From NCBI GenBank assembly GCA_003136215.1, contig PLDO01000526.1, positions 1 through 38,590 of the forward strand: a stretch of DNA of 38,590 nt, given 5' to 3'. A model generated the notes under the pieces. The model did not search any database and was not told the DNA's origin. It saw only the letters and a list, made by a program, of their open reading frames with translations. This DNA comes from Bryobacterales bacterium. Its GTDB lineage: Bacteria; Acidobacteriota; Terriglobia; Bryobacterales; Bryobacteraceae. Shown piece by piece: positions 15,869-24,230 of the stretch (position 1 is its first letter; each line of letters starts with the position of its first letter). Made by a program: the position numbers and the translations under genes.

Positions 15869-16619
15869 GAGAAACGCGCTCCTCGCCGCGTACAAGCGGT
15901 TCGTGTGTAAGACTGCCATTGCCACTTTGGGAAGTAATGAAGAAGGCATCCCTCCGTTCGCTGGTTCGCCCGACCTCGAGAGCGGCCAACGTTGCGGTTC
16001 TCAGATCGCGCAGATGCGCGGCGGCGCGCACCCAGAACTCACCGCGCCATTCCTCGCAGTGCGCGACGGCTGAATCAAGGGCGGCAACAAGGCCCGCACC
16101 CTCGCCAGGCGAAAAGGCGGACCCGCCTGACGCCCGCGTGGCGCGCCACGCTCCTCCAGCCCCCATATCCAGGGCCGCACGCGGCAACGCGTGAGGAACG
16201 TTACCGACCAGAGGCCTAACCGTCCCCAGCCGGCCGGCTTCCATGCCGTCATCGATTCCGCATTCGACCTCGCCGCGACAGCATGCCTCGAATGCCTCCG
16301 CATCGATCACCTGAACGTGACCGAGCGCCATGGCTCGGACCGACCACGCATTCAGAAGGCTCCATACGCGGTGATTGGGCACATGAAACCGCTCGGCGAT
16401 ATTCGCCGCGCTCCAGCCGCGAACAAAGAACAATAGAACCATGCGCCACTGCATCTCCGCCTGGGGACGCTTCGGGAAGATCGGAATTTGCGAGGGGAAG
16501 GACACGATGTTGGCGCGGACGGCCCGACGCAGGATTCCGCAGCCGGGATGCAGGGGTATCTTCGGGCGCTCACCGCCATGGGTTTCCGGCGTCTCCAGTT
16601 TGTCATCCATGAAGTGCAT
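15855..16619 (-). CDS. Uncharacterised helix-turn-helix protein
   Basis: I do not recognise a named family. The 254-residue product has a conserved-looking block at about 25-105: CGILRRAVRANIVSFPSQ, then EMQWRMVLLFFVRGWSAANIAERF. This resembles a sigma-region-4 or resolvase-like helix-turn-helix in which helices at about 60-80 and 84-97 would contact DNA. The rest is low in recognisable features. The start could be 16619 or 16610 (both ATG). A candidate -10 hexamer ends only 5 nt before 16619, so the mRNA may be leaderless. It overlaps the VWFA gene and may lead a four-gene unit with the kinase pair. It may be a transcription regulator (inference). Confidence 0.7.
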   Translation of the reverse strand: MHFMDDKLETPETHGGERPKIPLHPGCGILRRAVRANIVSFPSQIPIFPKRPQAEMQWRMVLLFFVRGWSAANIAERFHVPNHRVWSLLNAWSVRAMALGHVQVIDAEAFEACCRGEVECGIDDGMEAGRLGTVRPLVGNVPHALPRAALDMGAGGAWRATRASGGSAFSPGEGAGLVAALDSAVAHCEEWRGEFWVRAAAHLRDLRTATLAALEVGRTSERRDAFFITSQSGNGSLTHEPLVRGEERVSHAVA

Positions 16620-16624
16620 AGGGC

Positions 16625-16656
16625 AGTCTAGCCCGGCGGAAATGAGGAAAGCATAA
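16625..16656 (-). promoter_or_regulatory. Shared direct-repeat box plus -10 upstream of the HTH gene (site 1)
   Basis: On the minus strand TTATGCTTTCCTCATT has half-sites starting at 16656 and 16645, 11 bp apart. TAGACT (16630-16625) begins 15 nt after the start of the second half-site. The same spacing is seen at two plus-strand sites (16831 and 17684). The geometry is that of OmpR/PhoB-family boxes replacing a -35 element (established for PhoB). Binding by the local regulators is inference. Confidence 0.6.
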
Positions 16657-16827
16657 GTGGGCGCTAAGTGAAACGCCCCGATGCCCAGTTATAAGCTCCC
16701 GGTGGGCGGAACTATTGGTATAAGAAAAGTTGACCACGGCCATCAAAACTTTAGATACGGCCGGCAAGTGCAGGCGATGCAGCCACTTATCGTGAGTGGG
16801 GAGACCCGCGTAAGGGAAGGCGCCGCC
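16657..16827. other. Divergent intergenic core between the HTH gene and regulator 2
   Basis: No gene was seen. The stretch is AT-richer than its surroundings and carries two TATAAG hexamers and a TTGACC with only weak partners. No promoter can be assigned here beyond the boxed sites at either end. Confidence 0.4.
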
Positions 16828-16830
16828 ATC

Positions 16831-16863
16831 TTCATGCATTCCTCATGCGGCATCCCGCACAAT
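16831..16863 (+). promoter_or_regulatory. Shared direct-repeat box plus -10 upstream of regulator 2 (site 2)
   Basis: TTCATGCATTCCTCATG has TCATG half-sites at 16832 and 16843 (11 bp apart). CACAAT (16858-16863) starts 15 nt after the second half-site. Predicted transcription would begin near 16870, leaving about a 20-nt leader before the ATG at 16891. The match to site 3 is 19 of 20 positions over 16828-16847 versus 17681-17700, which suggests autoregulation by the regulator it precedes. Confidence 0.65.
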
Positions 16864-16890
16864 CGATCCTGACTTACAGATCAGCGGGCC

Positions 16891-17658
16891 ATGACACGAG
16901 AAGAATCCAATACCGATCAGCCGCCCGAGCACGAAAACGGCATAAAGGGGAAACTGCTGATCGTGGACGACGAGGCGGCGATCCGCTGGGCGCTGCGGAG
17001 AACCCTGCAGCGCATGAACTTTGAAATCGCCGAGGCTGAGACCGGCGAGCAGGCGATCGCGCTGATTCGCACGGTTCGCTTTGACGCCGTGCTGCTGGAC
17101 ATCTCCATGCCAGGTATGAATGGCATCGAGGCATGTAGAAGGCTGCGTAAACTGATGCCCATGCTCGGGATTGTGATGCTGACGGTGAGAAACGCCGAAG
17201 AGGACAAGATTCAGGCGCTTGACGCGGGTGCGGACGACTACATCACGAAACCCTTTCACGTCGGGGAGTTGGCGGCACGGCTTCGCGCTGTCGTGCGCCG
17301 CGCCTACGCGTCCCAGACGGACGAGGCCGCCGCCATCAGGATCGGAGACGTCGAACTGGACCCCGCCCGGCGGCTGGTGCGGAGGGCGGGAACGCCGATT
17401 CACGTGACGCCCAAGGAATTCGAGCTGCTTCATTTCCTGATGTCGCACGCCGGTCTGCCTCTCACGCACGCGCGAATTCTGGCAGCGGTCTGGGGACCGG
17501 AGTATGGAGGCGAACTGGAGTATCTCCGAACATTTGTCCGGCAACTAAGGAAGAAACTCGGCGACGATGCCGCCTCTCCGAAGTACCTTCTCACCGATTC
17601 TCAGGTTGGCTACCGCTTCAGAGCGGGGGCTGATATGGCGCCCGGAGGGCTGGCGTGA
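16891..17658 (+). CDS. KdpE-like OmpR-family response regulator (regulator 2)
   Basis: This 255-residue response regulator has a receiver with D70 (AVLLDISMPG), the LTVRN and KPFHVGE motifs, and an OmpR-type winged helix. The effector domain is closely similar to regulator 1: an identical GGELEYLRTFVRQLRKKL and the same GPEYGG turn. The paralogues thus arose by duplication and may share targets and the kinase at 13286. No kinase gene adjoins it on this strand. Its promoter carries box site 2, and site 3 lies 23 nt after its stop, ahead of the porin-efflux genes. I infer that it controls that operon and itself. Confidence 0.93.
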   Translation: MTREESNTDQPPEHENGIKGKLLIVDDEAAIRWALRRTLQRMNFEIAEAETGEQAIALIRTVRFDAVLLDISMPGMNGIEACRRLRKLMPMLGIVMLTVRNAEEDKIQALDAGADDYITKPFHVGELAARLRAVVRRAYASQTDEAAAIRIGDVELDPARRLVRRAGTPIHVTPKEFELLHFLMSHAGLPLTHARILAAVWGPEYGGELEYLRTFVRQLRKKLGDDAASPKYLLTDSQVGYRFRAGADMAPGGLA

Positions 17659-17683
17659 TCCAGAGATATATTTCCGGAGCATC

Positions 17684-17716
17684 TTCATGCTTTCCTCATG
17701 AATCATGGCGCATACT
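17684..17716 (+). promoter_or_regulatory. Shared direct-repeat box plus -10 upstream of the porin-efflux operon (site 3)
   Basis: TTCATGCTTTCCTCATG has TCATG half-sites at 17685 and 17696. CATACT (17711-17716) begins 15 nt after the second half-site, the same offset as at sites 1 and 2. A further TCATG at 17703 is out of phase. Predicted transcription starts near 17723, giving a leader of about 188 nt before the porin ATG at 17911. I saw no clear riboswitch or attenuator in that leader. Confidence 0.65.
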
Positions 17717-17910
17717 CGATTCCGTCGTCAGAGGTATCGAAGCATGTAGCGCAGTCACCATGTTTGCGGCGCGCTGGACGGAACCGCCACCGTAAAGCGC
17801 GTGGCGCAATCGCAAGACCAGCCGCCCACGCAGGCGGCACCGGCCGCGCCGAGCCCGCGCATAGGAACCCCACGAACAGAAGAACGCGACTGCTCTCAGA
17901 AAGGATACTT

Positions 17911-19869
17911 ATGACTCGCAACTTACTACTTTTCGCCGTAGTGCCATCCTGCATCGCAATGCAACTTACAGTGGCTACCATCACCGCTTCCGGGCAGGAG
18001 GTTTCAGGCGGTGTTGGCGGAGTAACCCGGGACTCCACCAGTAAACAACCGTTGGCGCAGGTGCGAATTACCGCGCACAGCGTAAGGAAAGGCACGGACC
18101 GAACCGCAATCAGCGGCCCGGATGGCGCCTTCGCCGTACTGGCCCTCGAACCGGGACTCTACCAGGTTGCGGCGGCGAAAGAGGGATTCACCGAATCGAC
18201 GACTAACGTGTATGTGGCCACGCCAAGGCCCTACCGGGTCGATCTCCTGCTGGCGGCTGACAACCCGCCGGCTCCGGCAGCGAAGACCTCTCCCGCGCCA
18301 GCCGATTCAACCACGACAGCGGTCGAGGAGGAGCTCGCCGCGCTGAAACTGCGCATTGAGCAACTCGAGGCGGCGCTACACGCTCGCGCGGCTGCGACGC
18401 CCGCGGAAACTGCCGCGGCGGCGCCTTCGCCTTCCGCTGCGCCCGCTCCGCAACCAACGGCGGCGGCCCCCGCGCCACCGGCGCATGTCCTTCCGGAAGC
18501 CCTGGAGGCTCCTGACGCCACCACCGGAGTGGACAACTTCACCCCGTTCGCGTTTGGCGACTTTACCTGGCTCAACGGTACGCCGCGCAACAAAGACACC
18601 GTGCTGGATACGAAGTTCTTCACTCCGGAAGTCCGCTTCGACACCCACTATATGGTGGACTTTAATCAACCGGTTGACCACACCATGGGGGGATCCACCG
18701 AGTCCTTCCGGTCCGGCGAGTTCCAGGAGGAGCAGATCAGCGTGGGTGGCGATTTCCATTGGCAGAATGTGCGAGGCCGCGTACTGTATATGAACGGATT
18801 GTTCGCCACCACCACGCCGCGCAATGACGGCAGCGCCGGCGTCGGCCAATGGGACCTCCGCAACGCTTACCGCTACGTCTCCGAAGCTTGGGGCGGTTAC
18901 CACTTCAACGTGAGCCATGGCCTCAACGTCGATGCCGGGATTTTTGTGTCGTACATTGGCCTGTTCAGTTACTATAACTTCGATAACTGGACGTATCAGC
19001 CGTCGTTCGTGTCGTCCAATACGCCATGGTTCTTCAATGGCCTGCGGATTCAGTGGTTCCCCACCAAGAAGCTGAAAATCGAGCCCTGGATCATCAACGG
19101 ATGGCAGTCTTACGCGAAGTTCAATGGGCACCATGGCTTGGGAGGCCAAATCTTATACCGCCCGCACGAGTGGCTTTCGCTGGTGTTCAACAACTACGGC
19201 AATGGTACGGATACGTTGGGCAACCCGGGCCGGTCCCGCATCCACACCGATGACAGCGTCGAAGTGAGGTATTACAACAAGCCGGACCAGGATAAGGGCG
19301 TCAGCAAAATGGCGTTCTCCTTCACCGCCGACGCGGGCTGTGAATACGGTGGTGGGGTAACTTGCCACGGGGGCAAGGGCGGCCCGAAGCAGGACTTCCT
19401 GGGTTGGATGGTCTACAACCGGATTTGGTTGAACAAGGACAAGTTTGCAGTTACGCTCGGCGGCGGCCAGATGACCAACCCGGGCCGCTATCTGACGCTG
19501 CTGCCTCCCATCAATGGAGCCGACGCCATCTCCGGTTCGCCCTACTTCACAGCGAATCCCGGGGACAAGGCCCACATGTGGGACTCCACGATTACGCTTC
19601 ACTATATGCCCAAACAGTACATCACATGGTGGGCGGAGGCCGGATACCGGCATTCCGACGTTCCCTATTGGTCCGGCCGCGGCGGCATCACCCCTCCCGG
19701 CGGAAATAACGGCTCGCCCGCGCAATACGTCTGCGCCAGCGGCGCCCCGTCCGGTGCAAACGACCTCCCGACGGCAACTGCGAATTGCGGCGGACCCGGC
19801 AGTGTCTGGTTCCCCGATCTTCGTCGCGGCCAGGCCACCTTCAGCCTCGGCGTCATGGTCAAGTTCTGA
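17911..19869 (+). CDS. OmpL-like outer-membrane beta-barrel porin with N-terminal regulatory-like domain
   Basis: This outer-membrane protein has 652 residues. The start is the ATG at 17911, with AAAGGA 5-10 nt upstream and a signal peptide (1-29, ending TASGQ); the frame stays open back to 17698, but that start would lie within the promoter box. Residues 30-115 form a carboxypeptidase-regulatory-like beta-sandwich (DGAFAVLALEPGLYQVAAAKEG). Residues 135-160 are a short coiled coil, followed by an Ala/Pro linker to about 200. From 210 to the end is a BBP2/OmpL-like barrel ending GVMVKF, with the terminal Phe expected for barrel assembly. The coiled coil may trimerise the protein or span the periplasm. 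It heads the efflux operon and sits 31 nt before the adaptor gene. Confidence 0.85.
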   Translation: MTRNLLLFAVVPSCIAMQLTVATITASGQEVSGGVGGVTRDSTSKQPLAQVRITAHSVRKGTDRTAISGPDGAFAVLALEPGLYQVAAAKEGFTESTTNVYVATPRPYRVDLLLAADNPPAPAAKTSPAPADSTTTAVEEELAALKLRIEQLEAALHARAAATPAETAAAAPSPSAAPAPQPTAAAPAPPAHVLPEALEAPDATTGVDNFTPFAFGDFTWLNGTPRNKDTVLDTKFFTPEVRFDTHYMVDFNQPVDHTMGGSTESFRSGEFQEEQISVGGDFHWQNVRGRVLYMNGLFATTTPRNDGSAGVGQWDLRNAYRYVSEAWGGYHFNVSHGLNVDAGIFVSYIGLFSYYNFDNWTYQPSFVSSNTPWFFNGLRIQWFPTKKLKIEPWIINGWQSYAKFNGHHGLGGQILYRPHEWLSLVFNNYGNGTDTLGNPGRSRIHTDDSVEVRYYNKPDQDKGVSKMAFSFTADAGCEYGGGVTCHGGKGGPKQDFLGWMVYNRIWLNKDKFAVTLGGGQMTNPGRYLTLLPPINGADAISGSPYFTANPGDKAHMWDSTITLHYMPKQYITWWAEAGYRHSDVPYWSGRGGITPPGGNNGSPAQYVCASGAPSGANDLPTATANCGGPGSVWFPDLRRGQATFSLGVMVKF

Positions 19870-19900
19870 AACAACCAGTTCGAACGGATAGGAGTCTCTT

Positions 19901-21043
19901 ATGAAAAACAACGTCTTGAAGATTGGTCTTCTCCTGGCACTCGTCCCGGCGGCGCTGCTGCTCGACGGCTGTCAGGGAATGCGGGCGGACACTAAGGAGG
20001 AAGCGCCGCCCGCGGCGAAGATCGTCCCCGGATTCGATGTTAGTGTTTTCTCGGTGGAACATCCGGAGCAGTTCCCGGTGGCCACGGCGACGGCGCAGGC
20101 CACGGCGCCGGAGTTGGTGGTCACCGGCACGGTGAATCCCGACATCTCCCGCAACGTCCCGGTGATTTCGCTCGCCTCCGGGCGCGTCGTCTCCATTCAG
20201 GCGCGGCTCGGCGACACCGTGAGCAAGGGCCAGTTGCTGCTCACCGTTCGTAGCGACGACATCTCCGGAGCCTTCGGGAATTACCGGAAGGCCGTGGCGG
20301 ACGAAGTCCTGGCGCGCACCCAGTTGGAGCGCGCCAAGGACCTGCACCTCCACGGCGCCATCGCCCTGAACGATCTTCAGGTCGCCCAGGACACCGAAGA
20401 TAAGGCCAAGGTGGACGTGGAAACCATGTCGGAGCATCTCCGCCTCTTGGGCAACGACCCCGATCGCCCCAATGGCATGGTCGATATCTTTGCGCCGGTA
20501 TCCGGAGTCATCACCGACCAGCAGGTGACCACCGCTGCGGGCGTGCAGAGCCTGACTACCAATCCTTTCACTATCTCCGACCTTTCCAGCGTCTGGATCG
20601 TCTGCGATGTCTATGAGAACGACCTGCCCAACGTGCACATTGGCGACACCGCCGAGATCCGCCTGAACGCCTACCCCGACCGCGTGCTCAGGGGATCGGC
20701 CAGCAACATCGGCGCTATCCTCGATCCGAACATCCGCACTGCCAAAATTCGAATCGAGGTGGCCAATCCGGGCATTATGCGCCTGGGCATGTTCGTCACC
20801 GCCACCTTCCGTGGCCTAACGAAGGAGGTGCACACGGTGGTGCCGGCATCGGCCATCCTCCATCTGCACGACCGCGACTGGGTCTACGTGCCGGCGCCGG
20901 ACAAGAAGTTCCGGCGTGTCGAGGTAGTCGGCGGCGATCCCCTGCCGGGCAACCTCCAGCAGATCAAGTCTGGCATAAAACCGGCCCAGCAAGTGATCGC
21001 CAACGCCGTGGTCCTCGAGCACGTAATAGCGATCAGCCAATAA
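19901..21043 (+). CDS. RND efflux periplasmic adaptor (HlyD/CusB-like)
   Basis: This 380-residue membrane-fusion protein would link the RND pump to the outer-membrane factor. The N-terminal signal ends LLLDGC at about residue 24, a probable but atypical lipobox with Asp at -2. A lipoyl-like half (SLASGRVVSIQARLGDTVSKGQLLLTV), a short alpha-hairpin (about 125-180) and the second lipoyl half (DIFAPVSGVI) follow. A beta-barrel domain contains VWIVCDVYENDLPNVHIGD, and a membrane-proximal domain completes it. This order matches CusB/CzcB-type adaptors. AGGAG stands 8 nt before the ATG. The short hairpin suggests CzcB/CusB rather than AcrA class. No metal-binding Met/His cluster is obvious at the N-terminus, so the substrate is uncertain. 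Confidence 0.93.
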   Translation: MKNNVLKIGLLLALVPAALLLDGCQGMRADTKEEAPPAAKIVPGFDVSVFSVEHPEQFPVATATAQATAPELVVTGTVNPDISRNVPVISLASGRVVSIQARLGDTVSKGQLLLTVRSDDISGAFGNYRKAVADEVLARTQLERAKDLHLHGAIALNDLQVAQDTEDKAKVDVETMSEHLRLLGNDPDRPNGMVDIFAPVSGVITDQQVTTAAGVQSLTTNPFTISDLSSVWIVCDVYENDLPNVHIGDTAEIRLNAYPDRVLRGSASNIGAILDPNIRTAKIRIEVANPGIMRLGMFVTATFRGLTKEVHTVVPASAILHLHDRDWVYVPAPDKKFRRVEVVGGDPLPGNLQQIKSGIKPAQQVIANAVVLEHVIAISQ

Positions 21044-21086
21044 GTACCACTACATACCGCCTCGCACTCTCGCTCGGATAACTCAA

Positions 21087-24000
21087 ATGATTCGTGCCCT
21101 GGTAGATTTTGCGCTCAACAACCGGTTCGTCGTCATCGCGATTGTTGTGCTGTTAACGGCGTGGGGTGTCGTGTCCTTTCACAACCTGCCGGTGGAGGCA
21201 TATCCGGACATCGCCGACAACTATGTGACGGTGATTACGCAGTGGCCCGGACGGTCCGCGGAGGAGGTGGAACAGCAGGTCACGATTCCGGTGGAAATCC
21301 AGATGAACGGGATCCCCCACCTGCAGTTCCTGCGCTCTGAATCGATCTTCGGTCTGTCGTACGTGATCATGATCTTCGACGACAGCTCGGTCAACGACTG
21401 GAACCGGCAGAAGGTACTGGAGAGGCTCACGCAGGTGAACTTACCCTCCGGGCTGCAATCGCAAATTGGCACGGACTGGAGCACCGTTGGTCAGATCTAC
21501 TGGTACACGCTGCGCAGCACCAATCCGAGATACGACCTGATGGAGCTCCGGTCTATTGAAGATTGGACGCTGCTCAAAGAGTTCAAGTCCGTTCCGAACG
21601 TGGTGGATGTCTCCGATTTCGGGGGAGCGGTCCGGGAATACCAGGTGCGCGTGGACCCTAACAAGCTGGTGTCCTACGGCTTGAGCATCGGCCAGGTGGA
21701 GCAGCAACTCTCCAGCAACAATATCAACGCCGGCGGCAGCTTCGTGGAGACGGGCCTGCAGCAGATGAACGTCCGCACGCTCGGCCTTTTCGGCAATGTC
21801 AGCGACATCGAGCAGACCGTCCTGAAGACGCAGAAAGGGACCGCCCTGCGGGTGAAGGACATCGCCGAGGTGGCGCAAGGCCCCAAGATTCGTCTGGGCC
21901 ACATGGCCAGGGCTAACCACATGGAGGACGGACACATCGTCGACGAACCCGACGTCATTCAGGGCGTCGTGCTGATGCGCAAAGGCGCCGACGCGGGGCC
22001 CACGCTGGAGGGCATCCACAAGAAGGTGGAAGAGCTCAATAACGGCATCCTGCCTCCCGGCGTGAAGGTAGTTCCCATGCTGGATCGCGCCGATCTCCTG
22101 CGCTATACCCTGCACACGGTGATGCACAACCTGGGTGAAGGCATGATCCTGGTGACCATCGTGCTTCTGCTGTTCCTGGGCAATATCCGCGCCGCTTTGA
22201 TCGTGGCCCTCACGATTCCGTTCTCTTTGCTGTTCGCCTCCATCTGGCTCGACGTCAGCCATATTCCGGCCAACCTGCTTTCCCTCGGTGCGCTCGATTT
22301 CGGCATGGTGGTGGATGGCGCGGTGGTCATGGTGGAGAACACCGTTCGCCACATCAATCGAAACAGTGCGGCCACGTCCCCGAGACCCGTCACCCAGGTG
22401 ATCCGCGACGCTACCCACGAGGTGCAGCGCCCGGTGTTCTACGCCATCGCCATCATCATCACCGCGTACCTGCCCATCTTCACGCTGCAGCGCGTGGAGG
22501 GCCGGCTATTCCGGCCCATGGCGCTGACCGTCGCCTTCGCGCTGCTGGGCGCGCTACTATTTTCCATCCTCATCGCGCCGGTCCTGTCCAGCGTGTTCTT
22601 CCGCAGGGGAGCTCGCGAATGGCACAACCCGGTGGTGGCCTTTTTGACCGCTCGTTATCGAAGCAATCTGCGCTGGGCGATCGGGCATCGTTGGATCACG
22701 CTGGGCGTTGGACTTGTCGCCCTCGGCGCATCGGCATACCTGGCGTTCAGCGGGGTCATTGGTTCGGAGTTCCTGCCGCACCTGGACGAAGGCGCCATCT
22801 GGGCTCGCGGCACTCTGGCCGACAGCACCAACCTCACCGAGGGCACCCGGTTCGCCGATCAGTGCCGCCTGGTTTTCGCCGCCTTTCCAGAGGTCACCAA
22901 GGTGGTGTCCGAAGTGGGACGGCCCGACGACGGCACCGACACCGGGGGATTCGGCAATACCGAGTATTTCGTGGATCTCAACCCAAAGGAGCAGTGGCGG
23001 CCCGTGTTCCATCGGGACAAAGAAGAACTGATCGCCGCCATGAGCCGCGAACTCGAAAAATTTCCCGGCGCCCTTTGGAATTTCTCCCAGCCCATCGAAG
23101 ATAACGTGGGCGAGACCGTGACCGGCACAAAAGGTCAACTGGCGCTCAAACTATTCGGCAAGGATCTGAGGACGCTCGACGACAAGGGCGACGAAGTCAC
23201 CGCCGCCATGGCGCGCGTGCCCGGCCTCAAGGACCTCAAGTTCTTTCACACTCTCGGCCAGCCGAATCTGAACTTCACCATCGATCGAATGCAGGCGGCC
23301 CGGTTTCAAATCAATGTGGCCGACATACAAGACGCCATTCAGACGGCTGTGGGCGGCAACGCTGTCAGCCAGGTACTGCTCGGCGAAGAGCGATATGACG
23401 TGGTGGTGCGATACCAGGCGGCGTATCGCGACACCCAGAAGGCGATCGCCAATGTCCGCCTGCTCTCCCCGTCCGGCGAACGCGTATCGCTGGCACAGCT
23501 AACCAAAGTGGCGGTCAAAGACGGCGCCTATGACATCTACCGCGAAGGCAACAGCCGCTACGCCGCCATTACGTTCAACGTGCGAGGCCGCGATCTGGGA
23601 AGCACCGTGGCGGACGCCATGAAGCAGGTCCAGCAGAAGGTGAAGCTGCCGCAAGGCTATCACCTCGAGTGGTCCGGAGAGTACGAAAGCGAAAAGCGGG
23701 CGGAAGCGCGGCTGCTGATCGTCGTTCCGCTGACCATTCTGTTGATCGTCATCATTCTTTACACCATGTTCCGTTCCTTCAAATGGGCCATGCTCATTCT
23801 GGTCAACGTGGTACTCGCCCGCGTAGGCGGTTTGCTGGCGCTCCTGGTCACCCACACCAATTTCAGCGTGTCTTCGGGCGTCGGCTTTCTGGCGCTGTTC
23901 GGCGTTTCCGTACAAACCGGGGTGATCATGCTCGAATACATCAACCAGCGCCGCGCGCGCGGCCACACCATCGTGGACGCCGCCGTGGAGGGCGCAGTTC

Positions 24001-24230
24001 TCCGCCTTCGTCCGATCATGATGACCATGCTGGTGGCGACGCTGGGCTTGCTGCCTGCCGCGCTGTCGCACGATATCGGCTCCGACTCGCAGCGGCCCTT
24101 TGCCATTGTGATCGTCGGCGGCCTGATTTCCGACCTGGTGATGAGCATTGTCCTGCTGCCAACTCTGTACGTGTGGATGGCGCGGGAGGGGGACACGCTC
24201 CCCGCACCGGAGGAATCCCTTGAAAGCTAA
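21087..24230 (+). CDS. CzcA/CusA-type (heavy-metal efflux class) RND permease
   Basis: This inner-membrane proton-driven RND transporter has 1047 residues and the usual 12-helix layout with two large periplasmic loops. The opening MIRALVDFALNNRF, then LPVEAYPDIADNYV and QVTIPVEIQMNG, are typical of the CzcA/CusA class. The TM4 signature DFGMVVDGAVVMVEN gives D404, D410 and E417, the spacing of the essential acidic residues in CzcA. Many Met residues are present, but I cannot align a CusA-type Met triad by eye, so metal specificity (Co/Zn/Cd versus Cu/Ag) stays open. The gene lies 43 nt after the adaptor, and its stop overlaps the outer-membrane-factor start by 11 nt. Confidence 0.95.
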   Translation: MIRALVDFALNNRFVVIAIVVLLTAWGVVSFHNLPVEAYPDIADNYVTVITQWPGRSAEEVEQQVTIPVEIQMNGIPHLQFLRSESIFGLSYVIMIFDDSSVNDWNRQKVLERLTQVNLPSGLQSQIGTDWSTVGQIYWYTLRSTNPRYDLMELRSIEDWTLLKEFKSVPNVVDVSDFGGAVREYQVRVDPNKLVSYGLSIGQVEQQLSSNNINAGGSFVETGLQQMNVRTLGLFGNVSDIEQTVLKTQKGTALRVKDIAEVAQGPKIRLGHMARANHMEDGHIVDEPDVIQGVVLMRKGADAGPTLEGIHKKVEELNNGILPPGVKVVPMLDRADLLRYTLHTVMHNLGEGMILVTIVLLLFLGNIRAALIVALTIPFSLLFASIWLDVSHIPANLLSLGALDFGMVVDGAVVMVENTVRHINRNSAATSPRPVTQVIRDATHEVQRPVFYAIAIIITAYLPIFTLQRVEGRLFRPMALTVAFALLGALLFSILIAPVLSSVFFRRGAREWHNPVVAFLTARYRSNLRWAIGHRWITLGVGLVALGASAYLAFSGVIGSEFLPHLDEGAIWARGTLADSTNLTEGTRFADQCRLVFAAFPEVTKVVSEVGRPDDGTDTGGFGNTEYFVDLNPKEQWRPVFHRDKEELIAAMSRELEKFPGALWNFSQPIEDNVGETVTGTKGQLALKLFGKDLRTLDDKGDEVTAAMARVPGLKDLKFFHTLGQPNLNFTIDRMQAARFQINVADIQDAIQTAVGGNAVSQVLLGEERYDVVVRYQAAYRDTQKAIANVRLLSPSGERVSLAQLTKVAVKDGAYDIYREGNSRYAAITFNVRGRDLGSTVADAMKQVQQKVKLPQGYHLEWSGEYESEKRAEARLLIVVPLTILLIVIILYTMFRSFKWAMLILVNVVLARVGGLLALLVTHTNFSVSSGVGFLALFGVSVQTGVIMLEYINQRRARGHTIVDAAVEGAVLRLRPIMMTMLVATLGLLPAALSHDIGSDSQRPFAIVIVGGLISDLVMSIVLLPTLYVWMAREGDTLPAPEESLES

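Noticed and set aside
15850-15870. TTTCTCATGCGG on the minus strand as a fourth copy of the regulator box
   Set aside because: Only one half-site matches. Nothing resembling TCATG lies 11 bp upstream, and it covers the VWFA start codon.
17698-17910. Upstream extension of the porin frame to an ATG at 17698
   Set aside because: It would start inside the operator box and before the -10. It lacks a signal peptide at its N-terminus, whereas 17911 has both a ribosome site and a signal peptide.
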